Positions 1 to 9,106 of a stretch of 57,506 bases of DNA are shown here, piece after piece; position 1 is the first letter of the stretch, and each line of letters begins with the position of its first letter. A model generated the notes under the pieces. That model had not been told where the DNA came from. It ran no database searches and saw only the letters and a list, made by a program, of their open reading frames with translations. Both the position numbers and the translations under genes were made by a program. The stretch is from NCBI GenBank assembly GCA_949743265.1, contig CATJSX010000091.1, positions 1-57,506 on the forward strand, read 5' to 3'. Source of the stretch: an uncultured Peptococcaceae bacterium. GTDB taxonomy: Bacteria > Bacillota > Peptococcia > Peptococcales > Peptococcaceae.

Positions 1-1
1 A

Positions 2-2614
2 GCAGAGCCATATGAACATGAAGAACATCATCACAACCATGGCGAAAATTGCAGCTGCGGTCATGACCACGCGCATCAAGCAGAAGCGCATGAACACGAA
101 GAACATCATCACAACCATGGCGAAAATTGCAGCTGTGATCACAACCACACACATCAAACAGAGCCATATGAACATGAAGAACATCATCACGACCATGGCG
201 AAAATTGCAGCTGCGGTCATGACCATGCACATCAAACAAAAGCGCATGAACATAAACCAATTAGTGCAGACAGTAAGAAACAAGTTTTTATCATAGAAGG
301 GTTGGATTGTGCTAATTGCGCTGCTAAAATTGAACGCAAAATCAATGAATTACCAGAAGTTGAGGAAGCAATCTTGACTTTTGCGACCAAACAACTTCGC
401 GTGATTGCCAAGGAGCCGCTAGCACTTTTGCCTGCTATCCAAGCGATTTGCACATCTGTTGAAGCAGGCGCTCAAGTAACGCCGCGTGGCGGTAAAAATT
501 CTGATACAGAAACGACCAAAATTTATAGTTTAGAAAATCTTGACTGTGCTAACTGTGCGGCTAAAATGGAAAGAAAAATCAACGAACTGGCGGAAGTCGA
601 CGAAGCGACCATTACTTATACAACGAAACAGCTTAAAATAACGGCGTCATCTCCCGACGCTTTGTTGCCTAAAATTCGTCAAATTTGCACAAGTATTGAC
701 AGCAAGGTCGTTGTTACGCCTAAAGCAGAAAAAACACAAATTCCTGCTGCTCAATCGTCGTCGACAAAAAAAGAAATATCTCATGAAACCAAAACATTAT
801 GGCAAATTGCTATCGGAGCGCTTTTGTTTGTGGGAGGTCTGCTAACCAGTCAATCATTATCCCAATGGACGCTACCTATTTATTTAGTAGCTTATGTGAT
901 TTTAGGAGGACGTATTGTCCTGACGGCGGCAAAAAATTTAACACATGGGCAAGTATTTGATGAAAACTTTCTCATGAGCATCGCTACATTAGGAGCATTC
1001 GCCATCAGCGAATATCCTGAAGCGGTTGGCGTCATGCTGTTTTATCGAATTGGTGAGTATTTCGAAGAAAGAGCCGTAGAAAAGAGTCGCAGCCAAATCA
1101 TGGATGCTGTCGATATGCGACCGGAAGTGGTTAATCTCTTACTTGGAGACGAAGTTCGTGTGATTGCTGCCGAAAAAGCTGACGTGGGAGATATTGTTTT
1201 GGTTCGTCCCGGCGATAGAATTCCTTTAGATGGCAGTATAATAGAAGGAGAAAGTCGTATTGATACCTCTCCAGTAACTGGCGAACCTGTACCAGTCAAA
1301 GTAGGCGTGGGCGATGAAGTCATTAGCGGTTGTGTCAATACAGCAGGTTTATTAAAAATTCGTGTAGAAAAAGTTTTGGAAGAATCAATGGTTACTCGTA
1401 TTTTAGATTCTGTTGAAAATGCCGCTGCTAGCAAACCTAAAATTGATCGTTTTATTACCCGTTTCGCTCGAGTTTATACGCCTTTTGTTGTTGCTTTGGC
1501 GCTTGTAACGGCTATTGTCCCATCGTTAATCAGCGGCAATTGGAACTATTGGGTCTATACGGCGCTTACTTTCTTGGTTATCAGTTGTCCTTGCGCTTTA
1601 GTCTTAAGTGTGCCATTAGCATTTTTTTCTGGTATTGGCTCCGGTTCTAAACAGGGAATTTTGTTTAAAGGCGGCTTATCTTTGGAAGCTATGAAAAATG
1701 TCAAAGCTATTGTTATGGATAAAACAGGTACTATTACCCAAGGCAATTTTACTGTTCAAGAAGCACTCCCAACAGAAATAGGTATGGAAAAACAACTATT
1801 GTCCTTAGCTGCCAGCTGTGAATTAAATTCAACGCATCCTATCGGCGTCAGTATTCTGGAAGCGGCGCAGAAAGCTGGCATCACACCTCAAGCGCCCCAA
1901 GCTGTGGAAGAAATAGCCGGTAAAGGTGTTAAAGCCCGTTGTCATGATGCCGAAGTGCTTTGCGGCAATCGTAAGCTAATGGAAACTTTTGGAGTGATAT
2001 TGCCTGAAATTCCTACGGGAAAAAACGGTACAGAAGTTTTTGTTGCACGTAATAAACAATTTATCGGTCGTATTATTATCAATGACACGCTCAAAGAAGA
2101 TGCTGTCTCAGCAATCGGCAAAATAAAAGCGCAAAATATTTTAACGGCCATGTTGACTGGTGATGCCCAAGAAAGCGCCGATGAAGTAGCTAAAGCAACC
2201 GGTATTGATGAGGTTCATGCCAAATTGCTGCCAGAAGAAAAATTGACAAAGTTGCAGGACATTCGCCGTCGAGTCGGCGCAGTGATGTTTGTTGGTGATG
2301 GCATCAATGACGCACCTGTTTTGGCTGGTGCTGATGTGGGTGCAGCTATGGGCAGCGGTGCTGATGCGGCTATTGAAGCAGCTGACGTCGTTTTTATGAC
2401 TTCCAGCATGGAAGCTATTCCTCAAGCGATTACCATCGCGCGGGCAACAAATCGTATTGCTGTGCAGAATGTTGTTTTTGCTTTAGTCATCAAAGTGTTG
2501 GTGATGATTTTAGGCTTAGTAGGTTTTGCTAATATGTGGATGGCGGTTTTTGCTGACACTGGCGTTGCTATGCTTTGCGTATTAAATTCTGTACGCGTAT
2601 TATATCATAAATAA
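2..2614 (+). CDS. cadA: Zn2+/Cd2+/Pb2+-exporting P1B-type ATPase (5' end outside window)
   Basis: The reading frame is open from the first bases of the window, so the start lies upstream; 870 residues are visible. It pumps soft divalent metals out across the cytoplasmic membrane using ATP. In order it has a His/Cys-rich tandem repeat (bases 5-255), two HMA metal-binding domains each opening with LDCANC (about 302 and 539), the membrane CPC motif (1586-1594), the phosphorylated Asp in DKTGT (1718) and the hinge GDGIND (2294-2311). The last helix carries the D-x-G-V pattern (FADTGVAML) typical of the Zn/Cd/Pb subgroup rather than the Cu subgroup. A strong terminator follows 8 bases after the stop, so it ends its transcript. 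Family is certain; the exact metal range is inferred. Confidence 0.95.
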   Translation, partial: AEPYEHEEHHHNHGENCSCGHDHAHQAEAHEHEEHHHNHGENCSCDHNHTHQTEPYEHEEHHHDHGENCSCGHDHAHQTKAHEHKPISADSKKQVFIIEGLDCANCAAKIERKINELPEVEEAILTFATKQLRVIAKEPLALLPAIQAICTSVEAGAQVTPRGGKNSDTETTKIYSLENLDCANCAAKMERKINELAEVDEATITYTTKQLKITASSPDALLPKIRQICTSIDSKVVVTPKAEKTQIPAAQSSSTKKEISHETKTLWQIAIGALLFVGGLLTSQSLSQWTLPIYLVAYVILGGRIVLTAAKNLTHGQVFDENFLMSIATLGAFAISEYPEAVGVMLFYRIGEYFEERAVEKSRSQIMDAVDMRPEVVNLLLGDEVRVIAAEKADVGDIVLVRPGDRIPLDGSIIEGESRIDTSPVTGEPVPVKVGVGDEVISGCVNTAGLLKIRVEKVLEESMVTRILDSVENAAASKPKIDRFITRFARVYTPFVVALALVTAIVPSLISGNWNYWVYTALTFLVISCPCALVLSVPLAFFSGIGSGSKQGILFKGGLSLEAMKNVKAIVMDKTGTITQGNFTVQEALPTEIGMEKQLLSLAASCELNSTHPIGVSILEAAQKAGITPQAPQAVEEIAGKGVKARCHDAEVLCGNRKLMETFGVILPEIPTGKNGTEVFVARNKQFIGRIIINDTLKEDAVSAIGKIKAQNILTAMLTGDAQESADEVAKATGIDEVHAKLLPEEKLTKLQDIRRRVGAVMFVGDGINDAPVLAGADVGAAMGSGADAAIEAADVVFMTSSMEAIPQAITIARATNRIAVQNVVFALVIKVLVMILGLVGFANMWMAVFADTGVAMLCVLNSVRVLYHK
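5..255 (+). repeat. 78-bp tandem repeat coding a 26-residue His/Cys metal-binding unit
   Basis: Three full units (5-82, 83-160, 161-238) and a partial fourth (239-255) are nearly identical at DNA level and keep the ATPase frame. Each unit has the pattern EPYEHEEHHHNH-GENCSC-GHDHAHQ, that is about eight His, two Cys as CSC, and acidic residues. The array may extend upstream of the window. Such sequence is expected to bind Zn2+ or related ions at the cytoplasmic N-terminus. Copy number could vary between strains by slippage. Confidence 0.93.
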
Positions 2615-2621
2615 ACTAATA

Positions 2622-2660
2622 AGCCGTTTGATGAAAATACATCAAACGGCTCATTTTTAT
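2622..2660 (+). terminator. intrinsic terminator after the P-type ATPase
   Basis: A perfect 12-bp stem (2622-2633 with 2640-2651), 6-nt loop, followed by ATTTTTAT. Confidence 0.9.
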
Positions 2661-2831
2661 AGAAAATCATAAATTGGTAAAAATAGTAAAATTTTGGATA
2701 AAACAGGAAGGATTTTCCAAAAGAAGACCGAAATAACAACATAAGCGAAAATCAAACATAATAAAACGCTAAAATTTTATAATTGATTATGCATTAAAAC
2801 AATATGATAAAAAGAAAGATGGGTTGCTTTG

Positions 2832-3929
2832 ATGAATGATTCAAATTTTAATGAACCGACGTATGTTTTTATTTCATCATCTCAAAGAATCGCCAGCGAA
2901 TGTTGTGCTGTGATTTTAGATCGTGATGGCCAAACGGGCGAAATGATAACACTGCCTTTTTATCCAAAAGGTATTATTACCGAAAAAATCTTTTACTTAA
3001 AAGATGAACCCTATTTGCTTAAAGAGCTACAGGATGTTTATGACCAAAAAATTAGTTACCAAGATTTCTTACTGCTGCTTCATGACTCTTTAGTGCAGTG
3101 CCAATATCAAACATCAGAAGAAACACAAAATTCCGTACTGGCGCAACACATTGCCAATGCTTTTCATTATAAGGCAGAAAAGCCAGAAGCATATTATTCA
3201 TACCAATTTCATTTTGATGCCGACGCTTTGCTTAATGTCTATCTTCATGCTGTTAGCTGTAAAGACAGTAGTTTAATCTACAATTTGTATGCCGCCAGCA
3301 ACCGTCAACAATTAGGAAAACGTTCATTTTATATGAAACATTGGTATCATGAGTTGGAAAACCATCAAGTGATACGTTCCTATCGTGAAAGCCACGCAAA
3401 GAATAACGACTGCCATTTAGTCAAATTATTAGTCATTGCCCCAAATCAAAAATTGCTAAACATTGAAATGTATATGGAAACTGTCACAGAAAATGACGGT
3501 TGTTTTCTCAAAAAGGTTTTAGTAATGGACGTTTTACCCGCCGAACAAGAAGCGGAACTTTTGTTAGCTGAGAATTTTGCTGTACGCTGTTACCGAGTTC
3601 AGGAATCTTTGGCGCTTACAGAATTTTTTGGTCATATACCAGAAGTCATTATCAGCGGCGAATTTGCGCAAGGAACTTGTTATAAATGGCTGAAAACCAT
3701 TGATATTCTCAAAAATGGCGCTAATTTAGCTAAACAATATCGTGCGCAGATCATTTTGACTGAGCGTCAAGCCATTATTTACAGCGATGATATTAACGAG
3801 CTGGAACAAATTGATTATTTATTGAAAAGCCGTCTGACCAAGTTTTGTTCTTTAGAAACTAGCGGATATGATACTTTGGGAAATATTTATCGCGAAGCTA
3901 TTGTTAACCATGGTTATTATCAACCGTAG
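2832..3929 (+). CDS. hypothetical protein, 365 aa
   Basis: I do not recognise a family. The product is a soluble-looking acidic protein without signal peptide or membrane helix and without obvious catalytic motifs. The ATG at 2832 is chosen over the in-frame TTG just before it; a modest AAAGA/GGG-rich stretch lies about 10 bases upstream. The N-terminal part (FISSSQRIASE, then a line resembling a short regulatory or actin-like beta segment) gives no safe clue. It stands alone between a terminator at 2622 and a bidirectional terminator at 4042, so it is a single-gene transcript. Length and codon use match neighbours, which supports it being a real gene. Confidence 0.75.
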   Translation: MNDSNFNEPTYVFISSSQRIASECCAVILDRDGQTGEMITLPFYPKGIITEKIFYLKDEPYLLKELQDVYDQKISYQDFLLLLHDSLVQCQYQTSEETQNSVLAQHIANAFHYKAEKPEAYYSYQFHFDADALLNVYLHAVSCKDSSLIYNLYAASNRQQLGKRSFYMKHWYHELENHQVIRSYRESHAKNNDCHLVKLLVIAPNQKLLNIEMYMETVTENDGCFLKKVLVMDVLPAEQEAELLLAENFAVRCYRVQESLALTEFFGHIPEVIISGEFAQGTCYKWLKTIDILKNGANLAKQYRAQIILTERQAIIYSDDINELEQIDYLLKSRLTKFCSLETSGYDTLGNIYREAIVNHGYYQP

Positions 3930-4041
3930 TTTACCGAAGACCAACGAAAAATCTGCTACTAGGCGCCCCCATAACGCGATAATTCTGTTGTCATTTTTTA
4001 TTCTCCCAAGAATAAAGCTGTTGGCTGAAAAAGTGACGATA

Positions 4042-4096
4042 AATCAATAGACCTGTTGAAAATTTTAATTTTTCAACAGGTCTATTGATTTTGATG
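4042..4096. terminator. bidirectional intrinsic terminator
   Basis: A 21-bp perfect inverted repeat (4042-4062 with 4070-4090) separates the convergent genes 2832 (+) and 4117 (-). T-tracts inside and after the arms serve both directions. Confidence 0.9.
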
Positions 4097-4116
4097 TTTT
4101 TAGTTCCACTGCGTTT

Positions 4117-4608
4117 TTATTGACCAGAACCAGAATAAGTTTGACAATACATAATAACGCTTTTGAAAAGTTCCTGATTTGTCACGTACATTTCTCGCAG
4201 CATTTGCTCAATACGACATAGTTGTGCAGCGAAATCGCCGTCACAAAAAGATGGCTGCATCATATCGTCGTCCGGATGAGCGTCGTTTACTAAGCAAGGA
4301 TTGGTCGTCGTCAAATTTTGGTATTCCGATACGCAGTCTTGCTGAGTGGCAGGTATTTTTTGCATATTTTGCAAAGCAGTGAGCGCATAGTTTTGATATG
4401 CCGTTGGCTTGCAGACGGCATGATCACTTTCTTTAGTTTCCATTATTACCGGTTCGGCAGTCATTTGCGTAACCGGTTTAGTTTTTGGCATAACTTCTTT
4501 ATAGCATAATTTGGCAACGGATAAATTTTTGATATTGCCACCAGCCAAACGTTCGTTGCGATAATATAGCAAATCTTCTAGCTGCTCTTTAAATTCTTTG
4601 GTTTCCAT
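4117..4608 (-). CDS. hypothetical protein, 163 aa
   Basis: Not recognised. The product is soluble, with no signal peptide; it has a charged N-terminal helix (METKEFKEQLEDLLYYRNERLA), a low-complexity middle rich in Thr, Gln and Asn, and a C-terminal helical part ending GSGQ. A clear GGGGAGTGG ribosome binding site lies 5-13 bases before the ATG. It sits directly downstream of nothing on this strand: the pdp gene ends 88 bases away on the same strand but is transcribed away from it, so this gene has its own 3' end at the 4042 terminator. The C-terminal 40 residues resemble short spore or coat-associated helices, but this is only an impression. Confidence 0.7.
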   Translation of the reverse strand: METKEFKEQLEDLLYYRNERLAGGNIKNLSVAKLCYKEVMPKTKPVTQMTAEPVIMETKESDHAVCKPTAYQNYALTALQNMQKIPATQQDCVSEYQNLTTTNPCLVNDAHPDDDMMQPSFCDGDFAAQLCRIEQMLREMYVTNQELFKSVIMYCQTYSGSGQ

Positions 4609-4696
4609 TTAATCCACTCCCCATGACAAGTTTTGGCTGCTCACTTGATATCATGGTATGCGCAGCTAGCTGAAAAGGTGTCTAATACTAATTAAG

Positions 4697-6010
4697 CTAC
4701 TCGGCCTTGATAATCTCTGCTACCAAAGAAGGCGCTGTTACTTTTTGTTCAGCAATATGATATGCGTTAAGTAAAATATTTTCCGCTTCATGGATTTTTG
4801 CTGCAAAAGATTCATTATAATAAAGTGTTGCCAATTCTTCACCCACTGAAACCGCATCACCGATTTTTTTGTTCACTCGCAATCCTGCCGTCAAATCTAT
4901 AGCGTCTTCCTTGCGTTCGCGACCTGCTCCCAAAATCATGCTGGCTGTTCCCACAGCTTGACCGTTAATATGGTGAATATAGCCGTTCTGCGAAGCGAAT
5001 ATTTTGCGCTGACAAGTGGCTTTGGGGAGTTTGTTTTGTATAATAGTATCAACATCACCACCTTGGCGCGCAATCATTTGCAGTAATTTTTGATAAGCGG
5101 CGCCAGTATCAAGCATATCTGACGCTAAGCGTTCGCCAGCTTGCGCTGTTTTAACTTTGCCGTTTAAGCATAACATTTCTCCCGCCAAAATCAAACATAA
5201 GCGACGAACATCTTCTGGTCCTTCACCACGCAAAACGCTAATAGCTTCTTCAACTTCTAACGCATTGCCAATAGCATAACCTAAAGGCTGTGCCATGCTG
5301 CTAAGAACCGCTATCGTTTCACGGTTTAAATTTTGCCCAATATGTACCATCATTTGCGCTAATTTCCGCGCTTCACCTAAATTCTTAACAAAAGCTCCTT
5401 GACCAAATTTTACGTCGAGCAAAATTTTGCTGCTGCCTGCCGCTAATTTCTTGCTCATAATACTGCTGGCGATTAAAGGAATACTTTCAACTGTAGCCGT
5501 CACATCTCTTAAAGCGTATAATTTTTTGTCTGCTGGCGCTAGATTCTGCGTTTGTCCTGCAATAGCCAAGCCAATATCATTGACTTGTTTTATAAAAACG
5601 TCGTTACTCAATGTTGTTTGCAACTGCGGAATAGCTTCCAATTTATCAATAGTTCCGCCAGTAAATCCCAAGCCTCTGCCTGAAAGTTTCGCTACTGGTA
5701 CGCCTGCCGCTGCAACAATAGGCGCTAATACCAATGTTATTTTGTCACCAACGCCTCCAGTGCTGTGTTTATCTACCACCACGCCATCAATCGCTGATAG
5801 ATCCAGACAATCGCCGGAATGCATCATCACTTGAGTCAAATCAGTTGTTTCTTTTTCAGTCATTCCGTTTAGATAAACCGCCATCAGCCAAGCTGCCATC
5901 TGATCGTCATGAATTTCATCTTTAATATATCTTGTAAGCAAAAAGGTTAATTCCTCTGCTGTATTGCTCATGCCATCCCGTTTTTTGGCAATAATATCAT
6001 ATGCTCGCAT
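4697..6010 (-). CDS. pdp: pyrimidine-nucleoside (thymidine) phosphorylase
   Basis: It splits thymidine, deoxyuridine or uridine with phosphate to base plus (deoxy)ribose-1-phosphate in the cytoplasm. The 437 residues match the family length. The phosphate and nucleoside site motif KHSTGGVGDK is at residues 81-90 and SGRGLGFTGGTIDKLE at 110-125; the C-terminal alpha/beta domain contains the usual region around GAGRERKEDAID. The gene starts 11 bases after deoB, whose enzyme converts the released (deoxy)ribose-1-phosphate to the 5-phosphate, so the two form one salvage pathway in one operon. Whether it is the narrow thymidine type (DeoA) or the broader pyrimidine type (Pdp) cannot be decided; Bacillota usually have Pdp. 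Confidence 0.95.
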   Translation of the reverse strand: MRAYDIIAKKRDGMSNTAEELTFLLTRYIKDEIHDDQMAAWLMAVYLNGMTEKETTDLTQVMMHSGDCLDLSAIDGVVVDKHSTGGVGDKITLVLAPIVAAAGVPVAKLSGRGLGFTGGTIDKLEAIPQLQTTLSNDVFIKQVNDIGLAIAGQTQNLAPADKKLYALRDVTATVESIPLIASSIMSKKLAAGSSKILLDVKFGQGAFVKNLGEARKLAQMMVHIGQNLNRETIAVLSSMAQPLGYAIGNALEVEEAISVLRGEGPEDVRRLCLILAGEMLCLNGKVKTAQAGERLASDMLDTGAAYQKLLQMIARQGGDVDTIIQNKLPKATCQRKIFASQNGYIHHINGQAVGTASMILGAGRERKEDAIDLTAGLRVNKKIGDAVSVGEELATLYYNESFAAKIHEAENILLNAYHIAEQKVTAPSLVAEIIKAE

Positions 6011-6021
6011 AAATTTTCACC

Positions 6022-7200
6022 TCATTTTTCTTCTAAAACTGCATAAAAACTTTGTCCTTCTCCTGAATAATTGATTCCCAAAAATGCCGCTATTGATGCG
6101 CCAATGTCGCCAAAACCCACTCTTGTACCCAGATTATAGCATTTCTTGCTATTTGGACACAACCCAACCAACGGCACATATTCTCGAGTATGATCGGTTC
6201 CGCGAAAAGTCGGATCACAACCATGATCAGCCGTAATTAACAACAGCGTGTCTTTATCCAGCCTATTGAGCAATTCTGATAACCCTTCGTCAAAATCCAT
6301 CAATGCTTGCGCATAACCCATGACATCACGGCGATGACCGTATTTAGCATCAAAATCCACCAAATTGGTAAAAATCAAACCGTTTTCTAGCTGGCGGTAA
6401 GCGTTAATCGTTTGTTCAATACCATCTTGATTGGATTCAATATGAATCGCTTTTGTGATACCTTGTTGCGCAAAAATATCATTGATTTTGCCAACGGCTA
6501 TTACCTGTTGTTCTTGTACAACCAAATCGCAAAGCAGATTATTTTTATTTGGCGCCAGTGCATAATCACGACGATTGGCTGTCCGAGTGAAATTCCCATT
6601 TTCACCGATAAACGGTCTAGCAATAATGCGACCAATATTATTCGGCGGCGTTTTAAATAATTCCCTAGCAATTTCACAATAATGGTATAGTTGTTCTAAA
6701 GGTACTACCGTTTCATGAGCTGCCATTTGCCAAACACTGTCGGCAGAAGTATATAAAATAGGATAACCGCAAGCCAAATGATTTTGTCCCAATCGAGCAA
6801 TAATTTCCGTACCAGAAGCCACTTCGTTGCCAATTACTTTCACGCCTGCCGCTTGCTCAAAAGCTGTTACCATCTCTAAAGGAAAACCTTTAGGATAAGT
6901 AGGAAAAAGTTGTTTGGTGACAATACCCGTCATTTCCCAATGCCCAGTTACCGTATCTTTGCCGCGAGATATTTCTTGCAAACGTCCATAAAAAGAGCCT
7001 GCACGTAACGGCGTTAAGTCTAGTCCATTAACACCATCAATTCTGCTTAATCCTAACGATTGTAAATGGTCTAGTTTAAAATCAGGCATTTGCTCAATAA
7101 TGTGTCCTAATGTATTGCTTTCATTGTCATGATATTGTTCAGCATCTGGTGCAGCGCCAATGCCAACGCTGTCTAATACGATTAAAATAACTTTTTTCAT
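6022..7200 (-). CDS. deoB: phosphopentomutase
   Basis: It interconverts (deoxy)ribose-1-phosphate and (deoxy)ribose-5-phosphate, feeding nucleoside sugars into central metabolism. The product has 392 residues and belongs to the alkaline-phosphatase superfamily: metal ligand region VLDSVGIGAAPDA at the N-terminus and TADHGCDP plus GTDHTREYVP at the C-terminus. I chose the ATG at 7200 because the stretch just before it, GAGGAGAAG, is the ribosome binding site; an in-frame ATG 15 bases upstream lies before that site. It is 20 bases downstream of xerD and 11 upstream of pdp, the same gene order known from other spore formers. Confidence 0.96.
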   Translation of the reverse strand: MKKVILIVLDSVGIGAAPDAEQYHDNESNTLGHIIEQMPDFKLDHLQSLGLSRIDGVNGLDLTPLRAGSFYGRLQEISRGKDTVTGHWEMTGIVTKQLFPTYPKGFPLEMVTAFEQAAGVKVIGNEVASGTEIIARLGQNHLACGYPILYTSADSVWQMAAHETVVPLEQLYHYCEIARELFKTPPNNIGRIIARPFIGENGNFTRTANRRDYALAPNKNNLLCDLVVQEQQVIAVGKINDIFAQQGITKAIHIESNQDGIEQTINAYRQLENGLIFTNLVDFDAKYGHRRDVMGYAQALMDFDEGLSELLNRLDKDTLLLITADHGCDPTFRGTDHTREYVPLVGLCPNSKKCYNLGTRVGFGDIGASIAAFLGINYSGEGQSFYAVLEEK

Positions 7201-7220
7201 GTTTCTTCTCCTCATATTTT

Positions 7221-8111
7221 TTATGCTCTGGGGTGTGCCTTATCATATTCATCAAGCAGCTGTTCGTACAACAAATGAGTGTAGATTTGCGTTGTAGCAA
7301 TATCAGCATGTCCCAACATTTCCTGAATTGCTCGCAAATCAGCACCATTTTGCAACAAATGCGTAGCGAAAGAATGTCTCAGAACATGGGGCGTTAATTC
7401 TATAGAAAACCCTGCTTCTCGACCATACTTTTTGATAATTTTCCAAAAACCTTGCCGCGTCAATTTTTTCCCGCGATGATTGAGAAAAAGTACATCGGTT
7501 TCTTGATGACCGTCAACTTGGCGACGACAATGCTGGATATAGTGGTTGACTGCTTGTATAGCTAGATCGCCCATAGGAATAATCCGTTCTTTGCCGCCTT
7601 TTCCCAAACAGCGTACATACGCCATTTCAAAGTTAAGATCGCTAATGTGCAAACTAATCAATTCGCTGACCCGTACGCCCGTAGCGTATAATAATTCTAA
7701 CATGGCTTTATCGCGACAGCCCATAATTGTAGAAACTTTAGGCAGCGATAATAAATGGTCAACTTCTTCTATGGTCAAAAATTTAGGTAATACTTGTTCT
7801 TTTTTCGGTCCTGAAATTTCAGCGCTAAGATTTTTGGCGATATATTTTTCCGTGAATAAAAATTTCAAAAAACTTTTTAGCGACGCTACATTGCGAGCAC
7901 AGGTGGCTGCGGATAAATTAAGCTGCAAAAGATAAGCTAAATAATTTTTCAAACAATATTTGTCCATCTGTGTGATATCAGTTAGCGATTTTTCTTTCAA
8001 ATAAGCCGCAAAACGCAAAATATCGTTCTGATATGCGGCAATGGTATTTTCGCTCATGCCTCGTTCTGCTGTCAGATAAACTAAATATTCGTCGATAATC
8101 TTTGCTATCAT
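7221..8111 (-). CDS. xerD: site-specific tyrosine recombinase XerD
   Basis: It acts with XerC (or alone) at dif to resolve chromosome dimers before division. The 296-residue product has the N-terminal SAM-like DNA-binding domain (about 1-85) and the catalytic domain with Arg in GVRVSELI, Lys in GKGGKERIIP, HVLRHSFATHLL, the second His in LGHADIATT and the nucleophile Tyr in QIYTH. The ATG at 8111 follows GAGGTG by six bases; in-frame GTG/TTG codons slightly upstream overlap that site. Its place between spoIIM and deoB matches the Bacillus order, which argues for the housekeeping XerD rather than a phage integrase. Confidence 0.93.
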   Translation of the reverse strand: MIAKIIDEYLVYLTAERGMSENTIAAYQNDILRFAAYLKEKSLTDITQMDKYCLKNYLAYLLQLNLSAATCARNVASLKSFLKFLFTEKYIAKNLSAEISGPKKEQVLPKFLTIEEVDHLLSLPKVSTIMGCRDKAMLELLYATGVRVSELISLHISDLNFEMAYVRCLGKGGKERIIPMGDLAIQAVNHYIQHCRRQVDGHQETDVLFLNHRGKKLTRQGFWKIIKKYGREAGFSIELTPHVLRHSFATHLLQNGADLRAIQEMLGHADIATTQIYTHLLYEQLLDEYDKAHPRA

Positions 8112-8167
8112 GGTCAACACCTCATCACCATTATATCATCAATTATCCTGACTACCAAACAAAATGT

Positions 8168-8758
8168 CTAGTTAAGCGGCGTTTGCGCGCCATAAATTGC
8201 CGCAAATCCTTCAGCAGTACCCGCTATTATCATCAACAATGCCAAAGTAATCATAGTAACGCAATAGCCGGCCAAAAGACGGCTAAAATCATAACGACTA
8301 CCCCTTAAAATTTGCAAACTGCCGCTCATAGCATAGGAAGACGCCATAATGAGCGCTGGCAAGTAGATCATTTTTGGAATGACAATGCTGATAATTGCAA
8401 CCAAAAAACCGCTGGCACCAGTTTTAGTCATAATAAAGCTGATAGCAAATCCTACCGAAAATCCTTTAATAAAAACAACCGCACTGATAAAGGGAATACC
8501 AATAATACACAATCCAAAAAACGCAATTTTGCACAAATCGTATAAATTACTCTCTATGGCAGTTTTAGCCAATTCACCTCGCGAAGCAAGGGCAATCTGT
8601 CCCATACCGCCCGAATAAAATTGCCCTAAAAGCGCCAGTTTGTCATCGCCTAAAACATAGCAAGCCAAGATTCCAAACCCTAGACCAGAAAGTACCAAAA
8701 ATAAATTGAACACATAAAACAGCCGTTTTTCGCTCCAACGCGTCGAAAGTTTGTCCAT
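8168..8758 (-). CDS. spoIIM: stage II sporulation protein M
   Basis: SpoIIM is the membrane member of the DMP complex (SpoIID, SpoIIM, SpoIIP) that thins septal peptidoglycan and drives engulfment in the mother cell. The 196-residue product starts with a cytoplasmic stretch and then shows about five hydrophobic helices, with the family-typical sequence FIKGFSVGFAISF and the C-terminal charged loop GSRYDFSRLLAGY. The AGGAGGCG ribosome binding site is seven bases upstream and directly abuts a strong hairpin (8772-8802). xerD follows after 56 bases. In other spore formers the gene is sigma-E dependent; I did not find a clear sigma-E site here. Confidence 0.93.
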   Translation of the reverse strand: MDKLSTRWSEKRLFYVFNLFLVLSGLGFGILACYVLGDDKLALLGQFYSGGMGQIALASRGELAKTAIESNLYDLCKIAFFGLCIIGIPFISAVVFIKGFSVGFAISFIMTKTGASGFLVAIISIVIPKMIYLPALIMASSYAMSGSLQILRGSRYDFSRLLAGYCVTMITLALLMIIAGTAEGFAAIYGAQTPLN

Positions 8759-8771
8759 TTTTTTCGCCTCC

Positions 8772-8802
8772 TTTCAGCCGGAAAATATTTTTCCGGCTGA
8801 AA
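8772..8802 (-). promoter_or_regulatory. 14-bp perfect hairpin abutting the spoIIM ribosome binding site
   Basis: Bases 8772-8785 pair perfectly with 8789-8802 around a 3-nt loop. On the minus strand the 3' arm ends in GAAA and is followed at once by GGAGGCG, the spoIIM ribosome binding site. There is no T-tract after it in either direction, so it is not a typical terminator. It may be a weak terminator for the upstream gene, a transcript-end stabiliser, or a translational control element. Confidence 0.6.
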
Positions 8803-8828
8803 CCAAACGTTATTTAAAAACTCTTTTG

Positions 8829-9038
8829 TTATACTGGCATGATTCCTAAAGCGCTCAGTAAGTTGCCCAAAAGCTCGCGTCCATGCGCTTCATCACGAAT
8901 TCCGCCATTTTGTTCAATATCGGCCAGCGTCTGATTGATAATTTGACGCTTATCTTCGGGAATAAACGCTTCAAACTGAGCAAGCAAACCCTTAATCTCC
9001 TCTAAATTTTGCGGAATAGGAAAATTATTCATTTCCAT
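8829..9038 (-). CDS. small hypothetical protein, 69 aa
   Basis: Not recognised. The product is a small, soluble, acidic helical protein (MEMNNFPIPQNLEEIKGLL at the start; LLGNLLSALGIMPV at the end), without cysteines. An AAAAGGAGGTG ribosome binding site is placed well for the ATG at 9038; the in-frame GTG and TTG further upstream overlap that site and are rejected. It lies just upstream of spoIIM on the same strand and divergent from the cysteine-rich gene cluster at 9191-10101, so a role in sporulation is possible but only by position. Confidence 0.75.
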   Translation of the reverse strand: MEMNNFPIPQNLEEIKGLLAQFEAFIPEDKRQIINQTLADIEQNGGIRDEAHGRELLGNLLSALGIMPV

Positions 9039-9106
9039 CGACAACACCTCCTTTTCTATTTAGCCAAAGCCAAAAATTAAATTGAAAAAAATCATGAGAA
9101 CCTTTA

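Noticed and set aside
5-255. CRISPR-like repeat array
   Set aside because: Units are contiguous without spacers and keep a coding frame; they are protein repeats.
12-296. 94-codon plus-strand frame starting MNMKNIITT
   Set aside because: It is a shadow of the His/Cys repeat; the neighbouring frame is open to the window edge and continues into the ATPase domains.
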